A stretch of 64,000 bases of DNA from Taudactylus pleione (Eukaryota > Chordata > Amphibia > Anura > Myobatrachidae). The notes under the pieces are model-generated. The model was not told the origin of the DNA, did not search any database, and was given only the letters and a program-made list of their open reading frames with translations. The DNA is taken from positions 7,019,501-7,083,500 of the forward strand of contig JAUIMM010000519.1 in the NCBI GenBank assembly GCA_031769625.1, given 5' to 3'. Shown one piece after another: positions 1 through 11,658 of this stretch; the first letter of the stretch is position 1; every line of letters begins with the position of its first letter. A program made the position numbers and the translations under genes.

Positions 1-541
1 ATGTATTTTTAATTGATTATTAAGCACAAATATTTGCATTTATAAAATATATTAGAATATATATTTGTAACAAATTTTCTCAAATAATATAAAGTATAAT
101 AATAGATTTGCAGATCTGAAGCTACAAATCATGTTTAAAACTGTTAAATACAAAAATATAAAATACAAAGAAAATAGGGGAGTCTCAGTAAATTAAGCCA
201 AATTAAGCCATAACAGTCAACAGTTTAATAGACTAATATTCTAAAAGCGCACAAAATCCATATTCACATTGATCCGTATACATTTTCATCTAATCATTCT
301 TATGTGTCCTGTGCTGTAAATCATGGATTATTTGCTGATCGTGCAGCTTATGATCAATGATGTAATGCACAATGCCAATAGAAAATACCATAGTACAAAA
401 AGAAAAATATTACAGTATGTGCTGATGTTTTACCCTTTAAAAGGACATGAAAATATCTTAATTTACATTTATTTTTGTGAGTATAGGATTTGTCTGTTTT
501 TCTGCAATGATGTGTATGTACTGTTTTGATGACTATTTGGC
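1..541. other. No recognisable feature
   Basis: AT-rich sequence without a convincing reading frame, tandem repeat or transposon end. Short open frames here have no recognisable domain. Confidence 0.6.
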
Positions 542-734
542 AGCTGGGGATGCGGTCAATATCCCGACCGCGGGGATTACGGCGCTCAGAATGCTGATGC
601 CGGAATCCCTACACTTGTCAGAATCCTGGCGCCAGCATCCCGACCGCCGGTATCCCGAAGGTACCGTATATACTCGAGTATAAGCCGAGTTTTTCAGCAC
701 ATTTTTTGTGCTGAATAAGCACCTCCTCGGCTTA

Positions 735-1036
735 TACTTGAGTCATGCCCGCATGGTACGCAGCTGAGAAGCGTACCATGCGGCCCGCGGTGCAGACTGT
801 GTCTCTGTGACACAGCTGCACCGCGTGTGTAGTGCTGACCGGACGGAGGTCGGTCAGCACTACACACTGCCAAACACACAGCCGCCGGAGCCGGCAGCTG
901 TGTGTTTGTTGTAATCAGCAGCCGATGAGAGTCTGTCAGACTCTCATCGGCTGCTGCTGCTCCCACTGCCGGAGCCATCTTCCGGCTCCCGCAGTGGGTA
1001 ATGGGAGAGACGTCGTCATGACGACATCTCTCCCAT
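735..1036. repeat. Chain of seven consecutive hairpins
   Basis: Seven near-perfect inverted repeats follow one another with little spacer. They are centred near 765, 806, 845, 885, 942, 983 and 1018. Example arms are GCATGGTACGC with GCGTACCATGC, and GTAGTGCTGACC with GGTCAGCACTAC. Each hairpin has arms of roughly 10-17 bases and a short loop. No coding frame explains the pattern. Confidence 0.8.
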
Positions 1037-1119
1037 AATGCAAAGCGGCCGGAGGAGCCAGTAGCAGCGTCGGGACCAGGAGCGGGGTTTCAGGTAAGTA
1101 TTTTTTTTTTTCATTACAT

Positions 1120-1600
1120 CTCTCTCTACTGGGGGGGCTACTACTGGGGTCAGTACCAGGTTGGGGATTACTACTGTGGGCACTACCAGGGGGGGTATTA
1201 ATACTTGGGGCACTACCAGGGGGGGATATTGCTACTGGGGCACTACCAGGGGGGGTATTACTACTGGGGGCACTACCAGGGGGGTATTACTACTGGGGGC
1301 ACTACCAGAGGGGTAATATTACTACTGGGGGCAGTACCAGGGGGGATTACTACTGGGGCAGTACCAGGGGGGGTTAATACTGGGGGCAGTACCAGGGGGG
1401 ATTACTACTGTTGGCACTACCAGGAGGAGATTAATACTGGGGGCACTACCAGGGGGGGATATTGCTACTGGGGGCACTACCAGGGGGGGTATTACTACTG
1501 GGGGCACTACCAGGGGGGTATTACTACTGGGGGCACTACCAGAGGGGTAATATTACTACTGGGGGCAGTACCAGGGGAGGGATTACTACCAGTAGCTGCT
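1120..1600. repeat. 30-bp minisatellite, GGGGGCACTACCAGG-rich
   Basis: About 15 imperfect copies of a 30-bp unit containing GGGCACTACCAG followed by a G run and TATTACTACT. It lies inside the nested Tc1/mariner-like element. Open frames across it in several frames are produced by the repeat and are not genes. Confidence 0.9.
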
Positions 1601-1994
1601 GCATTTCCCACCCTAGGCTTATACTCGAGTCAATAAGTTTTCCCATTTTTTTGTGGAAAAATTAGGTACCTCGGCTTATATTCAGGTCGACTTATACTCG
1701 AGTATATACGGTAAGTAGCGGGGTTGGGGGGAGGTTTAGCATTAGGGTTTTGGGTTAGGCACTAAGGGGACGGTTAGGAATAGGCACTAAGGGGGGAGGG
1801 CTAGGGTTAGGGTGCGGGGAGGGGGAGGTTAGGTTTAGGCACTAGAAGGTGAGGTTAGGGTCAGGCACCGGGGAGGGAGAGTTAGGGTAGGGAGAAGGGG
1901 AGGGTTAGAATACTGACCGACAAGTGCTGGTATTCTAACCCTGTTGGGATGCCGGCGTCAGGATTTTTATACCATCCCATACCCATCCCAGCTG

Positions 1995-2659
1995 ATGTGC
2001 TGTACATTATCCATGAACGATACCAAGGAGTCAATTTGTTGTTAAGCTCTGATGTCCATCCGTTTATTAAGGATCCAACTTGCTGTGAGTTGTGGCAGTG
2101 GATACAAATGACCCGGGTCAATTCACTATTTCTCTGGTTGCAGGACATCTCCGTAAAGCAGCGTCCTATAATCTATAGCACTGCCACTTTCTCCGCTAAT
2201 TAAATCATAATTTATGCATGTGCAAAAAAAGGTCTGGAGGTGGCTGAGGTATCAGAATAGATCCCCCTTCACACTCTATATCTCCTTCTAATAGGAAGGA
2301 GCAGGGCTGTGGGGCCCATGGAGAGTGTTAGTACCCGCAGTCAAGCTCCGAAACCTTTTAGTTTTCAATGCCTTTTGTATGTTTGCAGATTTATAGTATG
2401 TCCTTCGAAGTGTGCTTTCAAATGTTCTTTTCCAAAGAGGTGTGATTAAAACGTTCATAATTCATCATAATAAAGTATAGTATAGGGGAAAAAAACCTGA
2501 CCTCCGGCACATTGGAGGGGCTGCAAAATGTGTTTATTGTGAAAGAAAATTGCTATTTGCCATCATGTAAAGCATAGACCTCATCTGTAATTTTACCACT
2601 TACAACCCTTTATCTCATTTAAATTGGATGTAGTTAATGTTGGAAATTATGTGTTTCCA
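1995..2659. other. No recognisable feature
   Basis: Unique-looking non-coding sequence. I see no transposon ends, tandem repeats or conserved protein motif. Confidence 0.5.
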
Positions 2660-2810
2660 GGTGTTGATACGGCAGAGATACAGTATGTAGGCAGTAGGCA
2701 CTCATCAGAAAATTACTCAAACTATGTACAGCCCAGTTACTTAACCAGTGGTGTTGGTTTATTGATGGATAGTAGGTAAAGCCATACTCACTGTTACATG
2801 CATACTAGTA
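2660..2810 (-). repeat. Dispersed repeat, unclassified (minus-strand copy)
   Basis: The reverse complement of this segment matches 11,435-11,572 closely, sharing CACCACTGGTTAAGTAACTG and flanking sequence. Strand is relative to the copy at 11.4 kb. Two inverted copies about 8.7 kb apart show it is an interspersed element, but I cannot name the family. Confidence 0.65.
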
Positions 2811-2920
2811 ATGAAGCTGAGCGGGGTTTTATACAGCAGATGGTGAGTGTATGCTGCAAACGGTAGTGGTACATGTATCCTGGAATAGCTTTATAAGCAG
2901 GTTTTAACAAGGTTTTCTCT

Positions 2921-3547
2921 AGGAGATAAGTAATGAACTGCAATAACTATAGGCCTTACTGGAAGTGAGCGAATGAACTGCAATAACTATAGGCCTTACT
3001 GGAGATGAGTGAATGAACTGCAATAACTATAGGCCTTACTGGAGATGAGCGAATGAACTGCACTAACTGGAGGCCTTACTGGAGATGAGCGAATTAACTG
3101 CAATAACTATAGGCCTTACTGGAGATGAGTGAATGAACTGCAATAACTATAGACTTTAATGGAGATGAGTGAATGAACTGCAATAACTATAGACTTTAAT
3201 GGAGATGAGTGAATGAACTGCAATAACTATAAGCCTTACTGGAGATCAGCGAATGAACTGTAATAACTATAGGCCTTATTAGAGATGAGTGAATGAACTG
3301 CAATAACTGTAGGCCTTACTGGAGATGAGTGAATGAACTGCAATAACTATAGGCCTTACTGGAGGTGAGCGAATGAACTGTAATAACTATAGGCCTTACT
3401 GGAGATGAGCGAATTAACTGTAATAACTATAGGCATTACTGGAGATGAGTGAATGAACTGCAATAACTGTAGGCCTTACTGGAGATGAGTGAATGAACTG
3501 TAATAATTATAGGACTTACTGGAGATGAGCGAATGAACTGCACTAAC
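2921..3547. repeat. 40-bp tandem array
   Basis: About 15.7 contiguous copies of a 40-bp unit, for example GGAGATGAGTGAATGAACTG followed by CAATAACTATAGGCCTTACT. Copies differ by a few substitutions, such as GAGT or GAGC and CTTACT or CTTAAT, and the period is almost strictly constant. There are no spacers, so this is a minisatellite and not a CRISPR array. Confidence 0.97.
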
Positions 3548-3618
3548 GACAGTTCTAGCTAGAAAAATTTCAAAACTGTTCCATGGAACATTACCCTTTT
3601 TTGGATTTGACATTAAGG

Positions 3619-4066
3619 GCCTGGTTCAGAGGTGGACGCAGTGGAAATGTCAGACACAAGCACCCAATGTTATTAGACTGTGCATACGTCAGAGCCACAC
3701 AGCGCATGCGTCCTGATGGTTACCACCGGGAATCGCAGAACAAATTCATATGCAGAAAGAGGCAATTTCGGTGGGCGTTCCTTGGAGGTAACAGGGAGCT
3801 GGCTAGCCAGACGTGAGCGTGTCCCCACTAGCAATTGTGTCTCTTGTCACAGTAGGACTGGTACCAGCGGCCATGTTCAGATGGACATTCTGAACCTCCA
3901 AACAGTGTCCAATGGTGTGTCTTTGTACACACAGCAGCAGATTAGAGCTGCAGCCGGTGAACATTGCAGCAGAAAGCCCATCAGTTGTGGCATTAGCATA
4001 AAGAAGCAGTCGCACTACGCACAGTGATGCAGTCATGGCTGGGACCTGTCCAACTCTGAATCAGGC
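3619..4066. mobile_element. Foldback element of the GCCTGRTTCAGAG family
   Basis: It starts GCCTGGTTCAGAGGTGGACG and ends with TCCAACTCTGAATCAGGCC, an inverted-terminal pair. The interior closely resembles 22.4-22.7 kb, for example the shared stretches AGAGGCAATTTC and GCCATGTTCA. It is non-autonomous. Related ends occur at 22.3-23.0, 24.9 and 28.5 kb, and the hairpin-chain elements share the same termini. Confidence 0.7.
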
Positions 4067-4497
4067 CCCAAGTGTTCTGTGTGGAAAGTCTATCATTTTA
4101 GTTTCTCCAGAGTTCCCAATCCTACCTATAACACACTACCAACCGAGATGAAATGACGGTGTTGCCACCCCAGCTATGGACAAATACATGGGGAATGACA
4201 TTCCTGTGGAACAACTAATGTAAAATAGCTGCAGTGATCGGCTGAGGTCGCAGATATAGGGCAACATCCAAGATAAGCTTGTGCGTCATGGTGAGACATT
4301 ATGTGACAGTCTGTGAGATGCAGGCATGGGAATAAATCCAACTAGTTTGCCCGATGCTATAAAGCAGCCATAAATTAAAAGGCAAAACCCATTGTATTTA
4401 AAATGTTTGCTGCTTTAAAACATTGGACAGACTTGCTGGAATTGTGTCCATGACTGCATCTTGCAGGCTATTACATTCTTCCCCCCCATGTGACTCC
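4067..4497. other. No recognisable feature
   Basis: Non-coding sequence between two transposon remnants. No motif, repeat or credible frame is visible. Confidence 0.5.
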
Positions 4498-4920
4498 GGG
4501 ATGGGTATGGGATCCTGACGCCGGTATCCCCACAGGGTTAGGATACCGACACCTGTTGGTGGGTATCCTAAACCCCCCTCTCCCCTCCCTAACCCTAATG
4601 CTCCCTCCCTGGTGCCTGAATCTAAACCCCCTTAGTGCCTAAACCTAGCCTCCCCTTCCCCTCCCCACACCCTAAACCTATCCCTCCCCTCTTAGTGCCT
4701 AACCCTCCCCTTAGTGCCTAACCTTTCCCTTAACCCTCCCCCTAACCTTCCCCTTAACCCTCCCCCTAACCCTCCCCTTAACCCTCCCCCTAACCCTGCT
4801 ACTTACCTTTGTGATTCTGATGATCGGGATGGCGGCACCAGGTTTCTGACAGGTGTCGGGATTCCGGCACCAACATTCTGTCCGCCGAAATCCCCACGGT
4901 CATGATATTGACTGCATCCC
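4498..4920. mobile_element. GGGATG...CATCCC foldback element with CCTAACCC core
   Basis: The ends are GGGATGGGTATGGGATCC and GATATTGACTGCATCCC. The core (about 4560-4800) is a degenerate array of CCCTAACCCTCCCC and TTAGTGCCTAAACC units. It is the same family as 542-1994 and 24,246-24,749. The flanks share only partial similarity (ATGTGACTCC and ATGTGTCCTT), so the duplication length cannot be fixed here. Confidence 0.65.
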
Positions 4921-6203
4921 ATGTGTCCTTGTCATCCTGTTATGTTAGGTTATATTAAGTACACCTGACCTGATACAGCGCCCAGCAATTACACACCTGT
5001 CCAGAATGTCTGTGGCCCTGTGCATGGACTGCGAAACCCAGGTGTCCTCTAAGACCAGGGGGTCACAGTGCATGTAAACTCTCTTCCCCATCCGCCATCT
5101 TGTATGACGTCATCCATTGCATGTGTTCCTGGATCTCATAGAAGTAACCCTCGTCAAAGTACTATTATTGGTACTGTAAGGGAACTTATTTAGTACAATC
5201 TACTTGAATGAAGGAAAACCTTTTTAAGGAATTAATTCAATTGATTAACAATCAGTAATACTGTAAAATAGCATAATTCACATTTTATGGTGTTTGAAAT
5301 AGTTAGACATTTTACATAACTTTATTATAATCTATTATTATTATAATTATTATTATTAGTTCAGCTTTCATCATAGAAAAGCACAGCGATTTCATTTTCA
5401 ACCAGCTTAGCTCAGTAATAGTCCGTGCAACCACACCTCAAATCCTAATGAGCACATACAACACAGCAACCACAAGCAGATTTCCTGATTACTTCATGAG
5501 GTGGTCTGCTAATTGTAGAAATGAGTTCCCTTTTCCTCTCTTATTTTACTTCCAGTCAATATTAAATATTGTAACATATTATTTTTTGAGTAATATGCAT
5601 CCTGCTTCAAACCTAATTAAAGGTACAGCGGGTGATAACAAATCAAAGCTACATTTGTAAGAATGTAAATAAAAGGGCTAAAATAGCTATAAAATAATTG
5701 TAGTCATATAGTATCATCACCATCATCAAAATCTCTCGTTCCCCCCTCTCTCTTCCTCTCTTCCCCACACAGACATTCTATCTTGACACCATATTTCTCC
5801 TCCTCGCATGCCCATACTAGTTTATTTCTTACATTCCATGATTTGCACAAATATAAATATAACCTGGACTGATACTATACCTTACTTTGAAAATGATTTC
5901 CCTTTAATAAACTAAAGAGAAATACTGTATGTTAGGCTGACTTATGCTATGTCTACATAACACCTTCCTCTCTGTTAGATTCATTGGCCAGAGCTGCGAG
6001 TGTTGCTTAGCAATGCATTACTAGTCCCCCTGCAGTGATGTTGCAGCATTCTAGTGACCAATATTGTAATGCGGTTAGTGACCTATCTCCACATATAACA
6101 TTCCTGCTCCTTGGATGTTGGCAGTGGCATTGATTGTGGGAGTTGGACTGGTGCTACTTCCTTATTGGTGGATCAGGGCTAAATAACCATAACACCAGCA
6201 TCT
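4921..6203. other. No recognisable gene or element
   Basis: AT-rich non-coding sequence. There is a short ATTATTATT-rich tract near 5,325-5,360 and a CATCATCAC run near 5,712. Small open frames, such as one at 5,448-5,660, have no recognisable domain. Confidence 0.5.
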
Positions 6204-6513
6204 CAGTGCTGGTCCCCGGTGGGCCCCACTGCCTGGGGGCCCACCCCCTCCTCTAGGTGTCATGTTGCAGACTGTGCATTGAATTGTACTTTGTTACTGT
6301 ATAAGAGGGTCACTTACCTTGTGGAGCAGGACCACTGATACAGATCGTTTCTTGGTTTGTGTCTATAGAAACTACACCAATATTTGCCTAATAGTTAGCC
6401 AAGCAATTGTGGTGGCTGGCCACACCCCCTCTCGTGGATGGCTACACCATTTAAGCATGGGCCCCTATCACTTCATCCCCCCGGTGGGCCCTCTATGCCT
6501 CAGTCCGACACTG
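6204..6513. mobile_element. hAT-like MITE
   Basis: The left end reads CAGTGCTGGTCCCCGGTGGG. The right end, read on the minus strand, is CAGTGTCGGACTGAGGCAT. Both arms contain CCGGTGGGCCC. CAGTG...CACTG ends and this sequence type are typical of hAT-derived MITEs. I do not see a clear 8-bp duplication. Confidence 0.5.
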
Positions 6514-7489
6514 GTGCTGGTTATGTTTTGTGCTGAACCCACTGTTATTGTTTAATTTCTTGCTGACTTGGCCTGTTTTTGAAAACTCTGCTTCTCTGTT
6601 TTCCTAACCTCAGCTTGTCTCCTGGATTTCCATTGTCTTCTACATGCCCAGAATAAGACCCAAATATTCTACATTGCTTCCTCTGACCTCAGACTGTGAT
6701 CTGACTGTGCTGCTTGCTGCCAGCCCCAATTACTTGCTACTTACCTGATCATAATTTACTGTGTACTCTGTATAGCTAAAGGCCATTGCCAATGTCATCT
6801 TCTTTGTCTATCATACTGTTGTCCCATTCATTTCTAGTCCAGCAATACTTTGGGTTGATAAGATTTTACTCCTTTGAGCATAAGTCATGGGGGCATCTGA
6901 GTACCGGTATGTGTATATAGCACTAGGGGAAAGGCAGCTGTTATAGGTGAACGTCCCTCCTAGTGGTTCTAGGATCATATCACCTCATTGCAGATATTGC
7001 TGTAAAATACAGCTTGTAAATCTAATTTTTGCTTATCTGGGCCAATATATTTACTATTGTCCCAATCCCCAAGGAAAAGATGTGCCACGAAAAATACTCT
7101 CATAAAAAGCTTCATGAACAGAATAAAAGTGACATTATTTTTGCAGTCAAGGTGATGTGCAATGCAACGTCACATAGGATTGAGTCAAATGTCAGCATAC
7201 TGTTTTGAAATGTAATGTACAAAATATATATTAATGAATGAGTGCATGGGAATAAGTCTGAGAACATACTGCAACAGATCCATCGATGTATTACTTATGA
7301 TTTGTTACGTTATATACAGTATGTTGTTTTTTTAAGATGTCTTTGACAAGAAGGAGAATATTTTATATTGTTGACAGTAAATGGGTTTAGTTCTTTTGTC
7401 ATGTAACTAAAAATATGAAAACTCATAAAGAGGTATACAAATGGAAGACTAATTAATTGCAGAGTTCTTTCTAAATCAAGGGAATTTAA
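6514..7489. other. No recognisable feature
   Basis: Non-coding; no motif or repeat that I can support. Confidence 0.5.
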
Positions 7490-7600
7490 TATGCGGACCT
7501 CCAGCTGCTACGGAACAACACATCTCAGCAGTGACATGGCATGCTGGGAGGTATGGTTCCACAGCAGCTGGAGGACTGCATGTTATAAACCCCTGCTCTA
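7490..7600. repeat. Short inverted-repeat element (CCTCCAGCTGCT...AGCAGCTGGAGG)
   Basis: The arms GACCTCCAGCTGCT and AGCAGCTGGAGGACTGC face each other around a centre containing GGCATGCTGGGAGG. This is a compact foldback repeat with no coding content. The family is not assigned. Confidence 0.55.
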
Positions 7601-8359
7601 AATCCTGTTCTTCATGCTCAGTGTATTTCTTGCAGTTACCATAGTGTTTAGTGTTCCGCATAATAATATATATAGTCTTCTGCTGTGCGTGAACAGTAAC
7701 TCCTGATAGCTAGGAGTTGCGGTTTATGGAATGGTTGCTGGAAATTTAAGCAACTTAGTAGTGACTCCTTACATTCATCTAAAGCTGTTTCTGTGACCTC
7801 CAATTCTGATTTTCCATTACCACCATGAAAAGATTTTCAATTGGTGTGTTATTGTCCATAAGCATTGTGCTGTACCACTCTTCCTTCCTTTAAGAACCGT
7901 CCATGCCATTAAGTTATATGCATTTGAGCAACGGTTTCAATTACTTTTCTCTGACAAATAGCAGAAGCTGCCTATATTAGCATAAATCAACCTTTTGGAT
8001 TTAAATTGCATTCTTATTTCTTAATGGTCTGAAAAGTGTATATTATATAACAGTGCTTAGCTGTTCAGCACTAATCGCTTTACCCAATAAGGTTTAAAAC
8101 TCCTTGAAATGGTGGATAATATTCCATGACCAATAATTACTAAAGTGTATGATTCCCGACATCTCAACAAAAATAAAAACAATTGAAATTCCTTCACATT
8201 GCTACACAAGCAGTAACATTTAGTAGTTTTGCCATTTCTGCATTGTCATTTTCATTGTTTGTTGAATACTCATGTTTAATGTATGGCAACATTTGAATAT
8301 AATTGCACTGGTCAATTTGAACCTGGGCAAGTAAATTTAAGAACATGACTCACTGGGGA
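7601..8359. other. No recognisable feature
   Basis: AT-rich non-coding sequence without repeats or frames of note. Confidence 0.5.
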
Positions 8360-8525
8360 CTAAGGGGGAGGGATGTATCAAAGCTTGGAGAGAGATAAAG
8401 TATCAACCATTCAGCTTCTAACTGTCACTTTACAGGATGTGTTTGAAAAATGACAGTTAGGAGCTGATTGGTTGGTACTTTATATCTCTCCATTTTATCT
8501 CTCTCCAAGCTTTCTCCCTCTATTG
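8360..8525. mobile_element. Short foldback MITE (AAGCTTGGAGAGAGATAAA)
   Basis: The outer arms AAGCTTGGAGAGAGATAAA (from 8,381) and TTTATCTCTCTCCAAGCTT (to about 8,512) are nearly perfect complements. Inner arms around CTAACTGTCA and TGACAGTTAG also pair. The whole unit of about 165 bp can fold into one hairpin. There is no coding capacity. Confidence 0.75.
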
Positions 8526-8744
8526 GGACTACAATTCCAATAATGAAATGCTCATAATATCATGGTATAGTATTTGAAATTCTGGACTCTAAAATAATTT
8601 TTGAATTATGAGACCTGCTCAAAAATTCTGAGAAAGGGCCTTTTCAGATGAGTTCTGTCCAGCTTGTTGGGAGATAATGCTGCAGACCATGAGTAGTCTT
8701 CACCCAATACTGATGAGTTCTGTTGTTCACATGGGCAGTGGATA

Positions 8745-9055
8745 CTTTAGCCTAGCCCTAACCCAAACCCAAACCCATAACCTTAAACCTAGACCTAACC
8801 TAGACCTAACCCAAAACCCCTATACCTAAGCCTAACCCAAACCCATATCCCTAACCATAACCCAAAATCAAACCATAACCACTATGCTTATGCATAACCC
8901 TCTCTAACCCCTATTCCTAAACTGAGCCCTAACCCTAATGGTAATGTTGACATTGTCACCATGTTGACATGTCATATGTTGACATTTTGTCCATGTCGAC
9001 ATGACATAGTGAATGTTGACTTGCTGACTGCATACATGTGACTCATGCTTCACCA
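8745..9055. repeat. CCTAACCC-like tract plus GTTGACAT motif cluster
   Basis: Bases 8,750-8,940 are a degenerate array of CCTAACCC, CCAAACCC and CCTAGACCT hexamer-like units. Bases 8,940-9,030 hold several copies of GTTGACAT or GTCGACAT in both orientations. This is probably the core and one end of a decayed foldback element. It is too degenerate and internal to be a telomere. Confidence 0.6.
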
Positions 9056-9231
9056 TGGTCCTGAATATGGTGGAACTTCTCCTATTTTTGAACACCAAAA
9101 CATATATGACCCATCAGAAAGTGACAGTGGCTTTCCAGGAAATCTGGATGTGCTTAGGTGGAGTTTTGGCTGACGTGGGAAGAGGATACAGAAGGTGGGA
9201 ATTATTTTGTCCAATTTCACTTTTAAAATTA

Positions 9232-9336
9232 CTAGGGAGAAATTTACTAAAAGTCGATTTATGGATGATAAATATGCGGATTTTGCATTCAGAATGTACA
9301 TCGATGTTGATGATTTTTAATCGATCTTTAGTAAAG
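9232..9336. mobile_element. Small foldback MITE (AAATTTACTAAAAGTCGATT)
   Basis: The left arm AAATTTACTAAAAGTCGATT faces AATCGATCTTTAGTAAA at 9,320-9,336. It abuts the truncated left side of the hairpin-chain element that follows. A related left end, GGGGTAAATTTACTAAGAA, occurs at 30,865. Confidence 0.5.
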
Positions 9337-9339
9337 TTA

Positions 9340-9857
9340 CGCAGGACGCTCGCAAGCGGGTCGATGGTACCCAAATGCGCATGTGCACGACGGAGGCTGC
9401 TCCGTCGTGCGCATGTGCGAGACCCAGCGAGCGATGGGGAAGCCGTCGCTCGGGGTCTCGCACCAAAGGGGTTTGTGCTGTCGATGGTGAGTGACAGCAC
9501 GCCCCCTTTGGTGGGCGTGCCGGGGCGTGGCTGCCCAGACGAAGGCGTTCCCATGGGAACGCCTACCGTCTGGGTCCAGCCCCATTGACATCACTAGTGA
9601 TGTCAGTGGGAGTGATTTTGGCTCTGATAGAGCAAAATCACTCCAGGGCTTGCGGCAGCGAGACTCTACCGCAGGGTCTTGTTGCAAGCCTGATGGTCGC
9701 GATGGTCTTGACCATCACGACCATCATCATGGACGCTCGCATAAGCTGTGGGTGGTAACCCACAGCTATGCGAGCGTCCAGGAGGACGCACCAAAAAAAA
9801 AAACGCCCTAATTCAGAGCGGGCGCTCGTTCAGAGCGTCCAGCTCTGAATCAGGCCC
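9340..9857. mobile_element. Hairpin-chain DNA transposon, copy A (left end truncated)
   Basis: The right end CTCTGAATCAGGCC matches the other family members; the left terminal GCCCTNATTCAG is missing. The interior is a run of hairpins shared in order with copies at 11.66, 14.32 and 39.28 kb. They include GCACGACGGAG facing CTCCGTCGTGC, AGGCGTTCCC facing GGGAACGCCT, CACTGACATCACTAGTGATG around 9,590, GGTCGCGATGGTC facing GACCATCACGACC, and GACGCTCGCATAAGCTGTGG facing its complement. There is no transposase. Open frames across it come from GC-rich hairpin sequence. Confidence 0.75.
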
Positions 9858-11434
9858 TGTATGCATTAAACACTTTATTATTTAACTCAAGAAATTAATT
9901 ATAAATGTCCATAGCAATCTAACCATATTTCTTATCTACTATGCAAGCAGATTGTCCTGTAAGACTGTAGAAGTAGAAATGCTCTGAAATTGAAAACTTA
10001 AAACTATTTTTTAAATCATGCCAAGCGCTAATAAACCGATTGATCTGCAAACGTAACATGTTGAGGCATTTTCTTTTAACACCTACAGTATCAAAATTTA
10101 TAGCACTGTATTTTTTAAAACATTAACTCTCTGTTTCATTAATATTATAAAGTAGTTTCTGGAGGTCATTCACTAATTTATTATTTTTATATTTTATTCA
10201 CTTTTAGAAATGGTTTCCACTTTGAGCATATTACAGGTGTGAGTTCATAATATGAACTGGAACATGGGTCTTTTAAAAAAATACTAAGAAATACAAGACT
10301 TCTAATGGTCTTCTGAGCGTTTTTATATTAAATTTAATAACCTTTGAACACCATTTAAAATCGCTTCTGTTTTTACCAGGCTATATACCTAAACTACATA
10401 CGTTGCTAAGAGGTGACATATTTTCTAATGCTAAAATATTGTAATATTTAAAATATTTCAATGTTTTTTCCTTTCTACAAGCAGATGGTTGAGGTGTATG
10501 TACAGTATGCAAGGGAGGAGGGGGATCTGATGTATAAAAAAAATATATAGTTATAAATTTGTAGATGAAGGATTTCACACATTTAATTGTATGACAAAGT
10601 AGGGTCTAACATTGAATTCTAAATCTGCAGAATATTTTCAAAGTCAGATTTATTGTGATGTGAACTGACATCTCAAAGTTTAAGCTGAGTTATTCTTATC
10701 AGCTATATTTTAAGAAACAATTGAAGTACAATATAATACAACTAAAGAACATAACAAATGTCGAGTACAGTGCTTTTCCAAGACTAATCAAAAATAGCTG
10801 GATATACTAAAATCTTTAATCCAAAAAATACCCCAAACACTATTTTCAATGGGAGACAGGTGCCATGCGCCATGCAGACAGCAGGTTCTTTAGAGTTTGT
10901 AAATGGTATTTCAGAATTTAGAAACTCACAATAAAAGGAACTCAAATCATCCTCCATTATATCTGTGTGTTCTCTTTATTTATCTGCAATTGCACCTACA
11001 TACAGGTCTGTGTATATACAGGTACATGTTGGTTTATGGTCTACCTACACATCAGATGTGCACACTCATGGCAGTTTTGGCTACAAAACACAGTCCATTC
11101 TCTTTCCTGATTGTTTAAATATCTCACAAACAAAATCTAATCTTGCATTTGTTGACTGGGTGAGTTAGACACATCAATGACTAGACCCCTGATCTGTTGA
11201 CATCTAACTATAATACGGTCGGAAGGTTTCTTCAAAATGCAATGAATGGCAGACCAATGTGACAAAGCAGAGAAATGCATCAAGAGTTTCCATGTTAAGA
11301 GATTTTTGGGAGTTATTTTAACTACATAATTAATCCTTTTCTTCTCCTGGATGAATTAAGGACTTGTGAAATCTGTTTATAGCCACTACTACGTCTGGAG
11401 TGGTGAGTAAAGCTCAAGCTCTGCTCCATTACCA
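9858..11434. other. No recognisable gene or element
   Basis: AT-rich non-coding sequence. I see no transposon ends, tandem repeats or protein motifs. Confidence 0.5.
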
Positions 11435-11572
11435 ATATACATGTAACAGTGAGTACGGCCATATCTACTATCTATTAATAACCCAACACCACTGGTTAAG
11501 TAACTGGGCTGTTCATAGTTTGAGTCATCCACTGGTGTGTGCCTACATTACTCTGCAATATCAACACCTGCA
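11435..11572 (+). repeat. Dispersed repeat, unclassified (plus-strand copy)
   Basis: Inverted match to 2,660-2,810, including AACACCACTGGTTAAGTAAC and TATCAACACCTG. It marks an interspersed family that I cannot name. Confidence 0.65.
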
Positions 11573-11658
11573 CACACATCATTTCCAACAGCAATTCCCA
11601 GACTTTCATACTTTTTACTGAATTTAGTGTTCTTTTCTAATTGTAGCTACACACAAAG

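Larger units (their letters stand above)
664..1711. mobile_element. Nested Tc1/mariner-like non-autonomous element
   Basis: Terminal inverted repeats begin CCGTATATACTCGAGTATAA at 664 and mirror each other at 1692-1711. The dinucleotide TA flanks both ends (662-663 and 1712-1713). A TA duplication is the hallmark of the Tc1/mariner superfamily; assigning this element there is inference because no transposase is encoded. The interior is a chain of hairpins (735-1036) followed by a 30-bp tandem array. It sits inside the older element at 542-1994 and is therefore younger than it. Confidence 0.7.
542..1994. mobile_element. Foldback DNA transposon of a GGGATG...CATCCC family
   Basis: The element runs from a GGGATGCGG start at 547 to a CATCCC end at 1989. 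It is flanked by AGCTG at 542-546 and again at 1990-1994, a probable target-site duplication. Both outer parts share the GACCG/GCCGGCGTC-type terminal sequence seen at about 4.5, 24.2, 26.8 and 53.9 kb. Bases 1730-1900 hold the family's typical core, a degenerate TTAGGG-like tract here on the G-rich strand. A second transposon (664-1711) is nested inside. No transposase is visible, so the element is non-autonomous. The superfamily is uncertain. Confidence 0.6.

Noticed and set aside
1205..1636. 143-residue glycine- and tyrosine-rich frame
   Set aside because: It is the 30-bp minisatellite read through; the opposite strand and other frames are equally open.
2921..3547. Possible CRISPR array
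   Set aside because: Repeats are contiguous with no unique spacers, and the surrounding DNA is eukaryotic.
9055..9588. 177-residue frame at the edge of the hairpin-chain element
   Set aside because: It crosses from unique DNA into a transposon with no domain; GC-rich hairpins keep frames open by chance.
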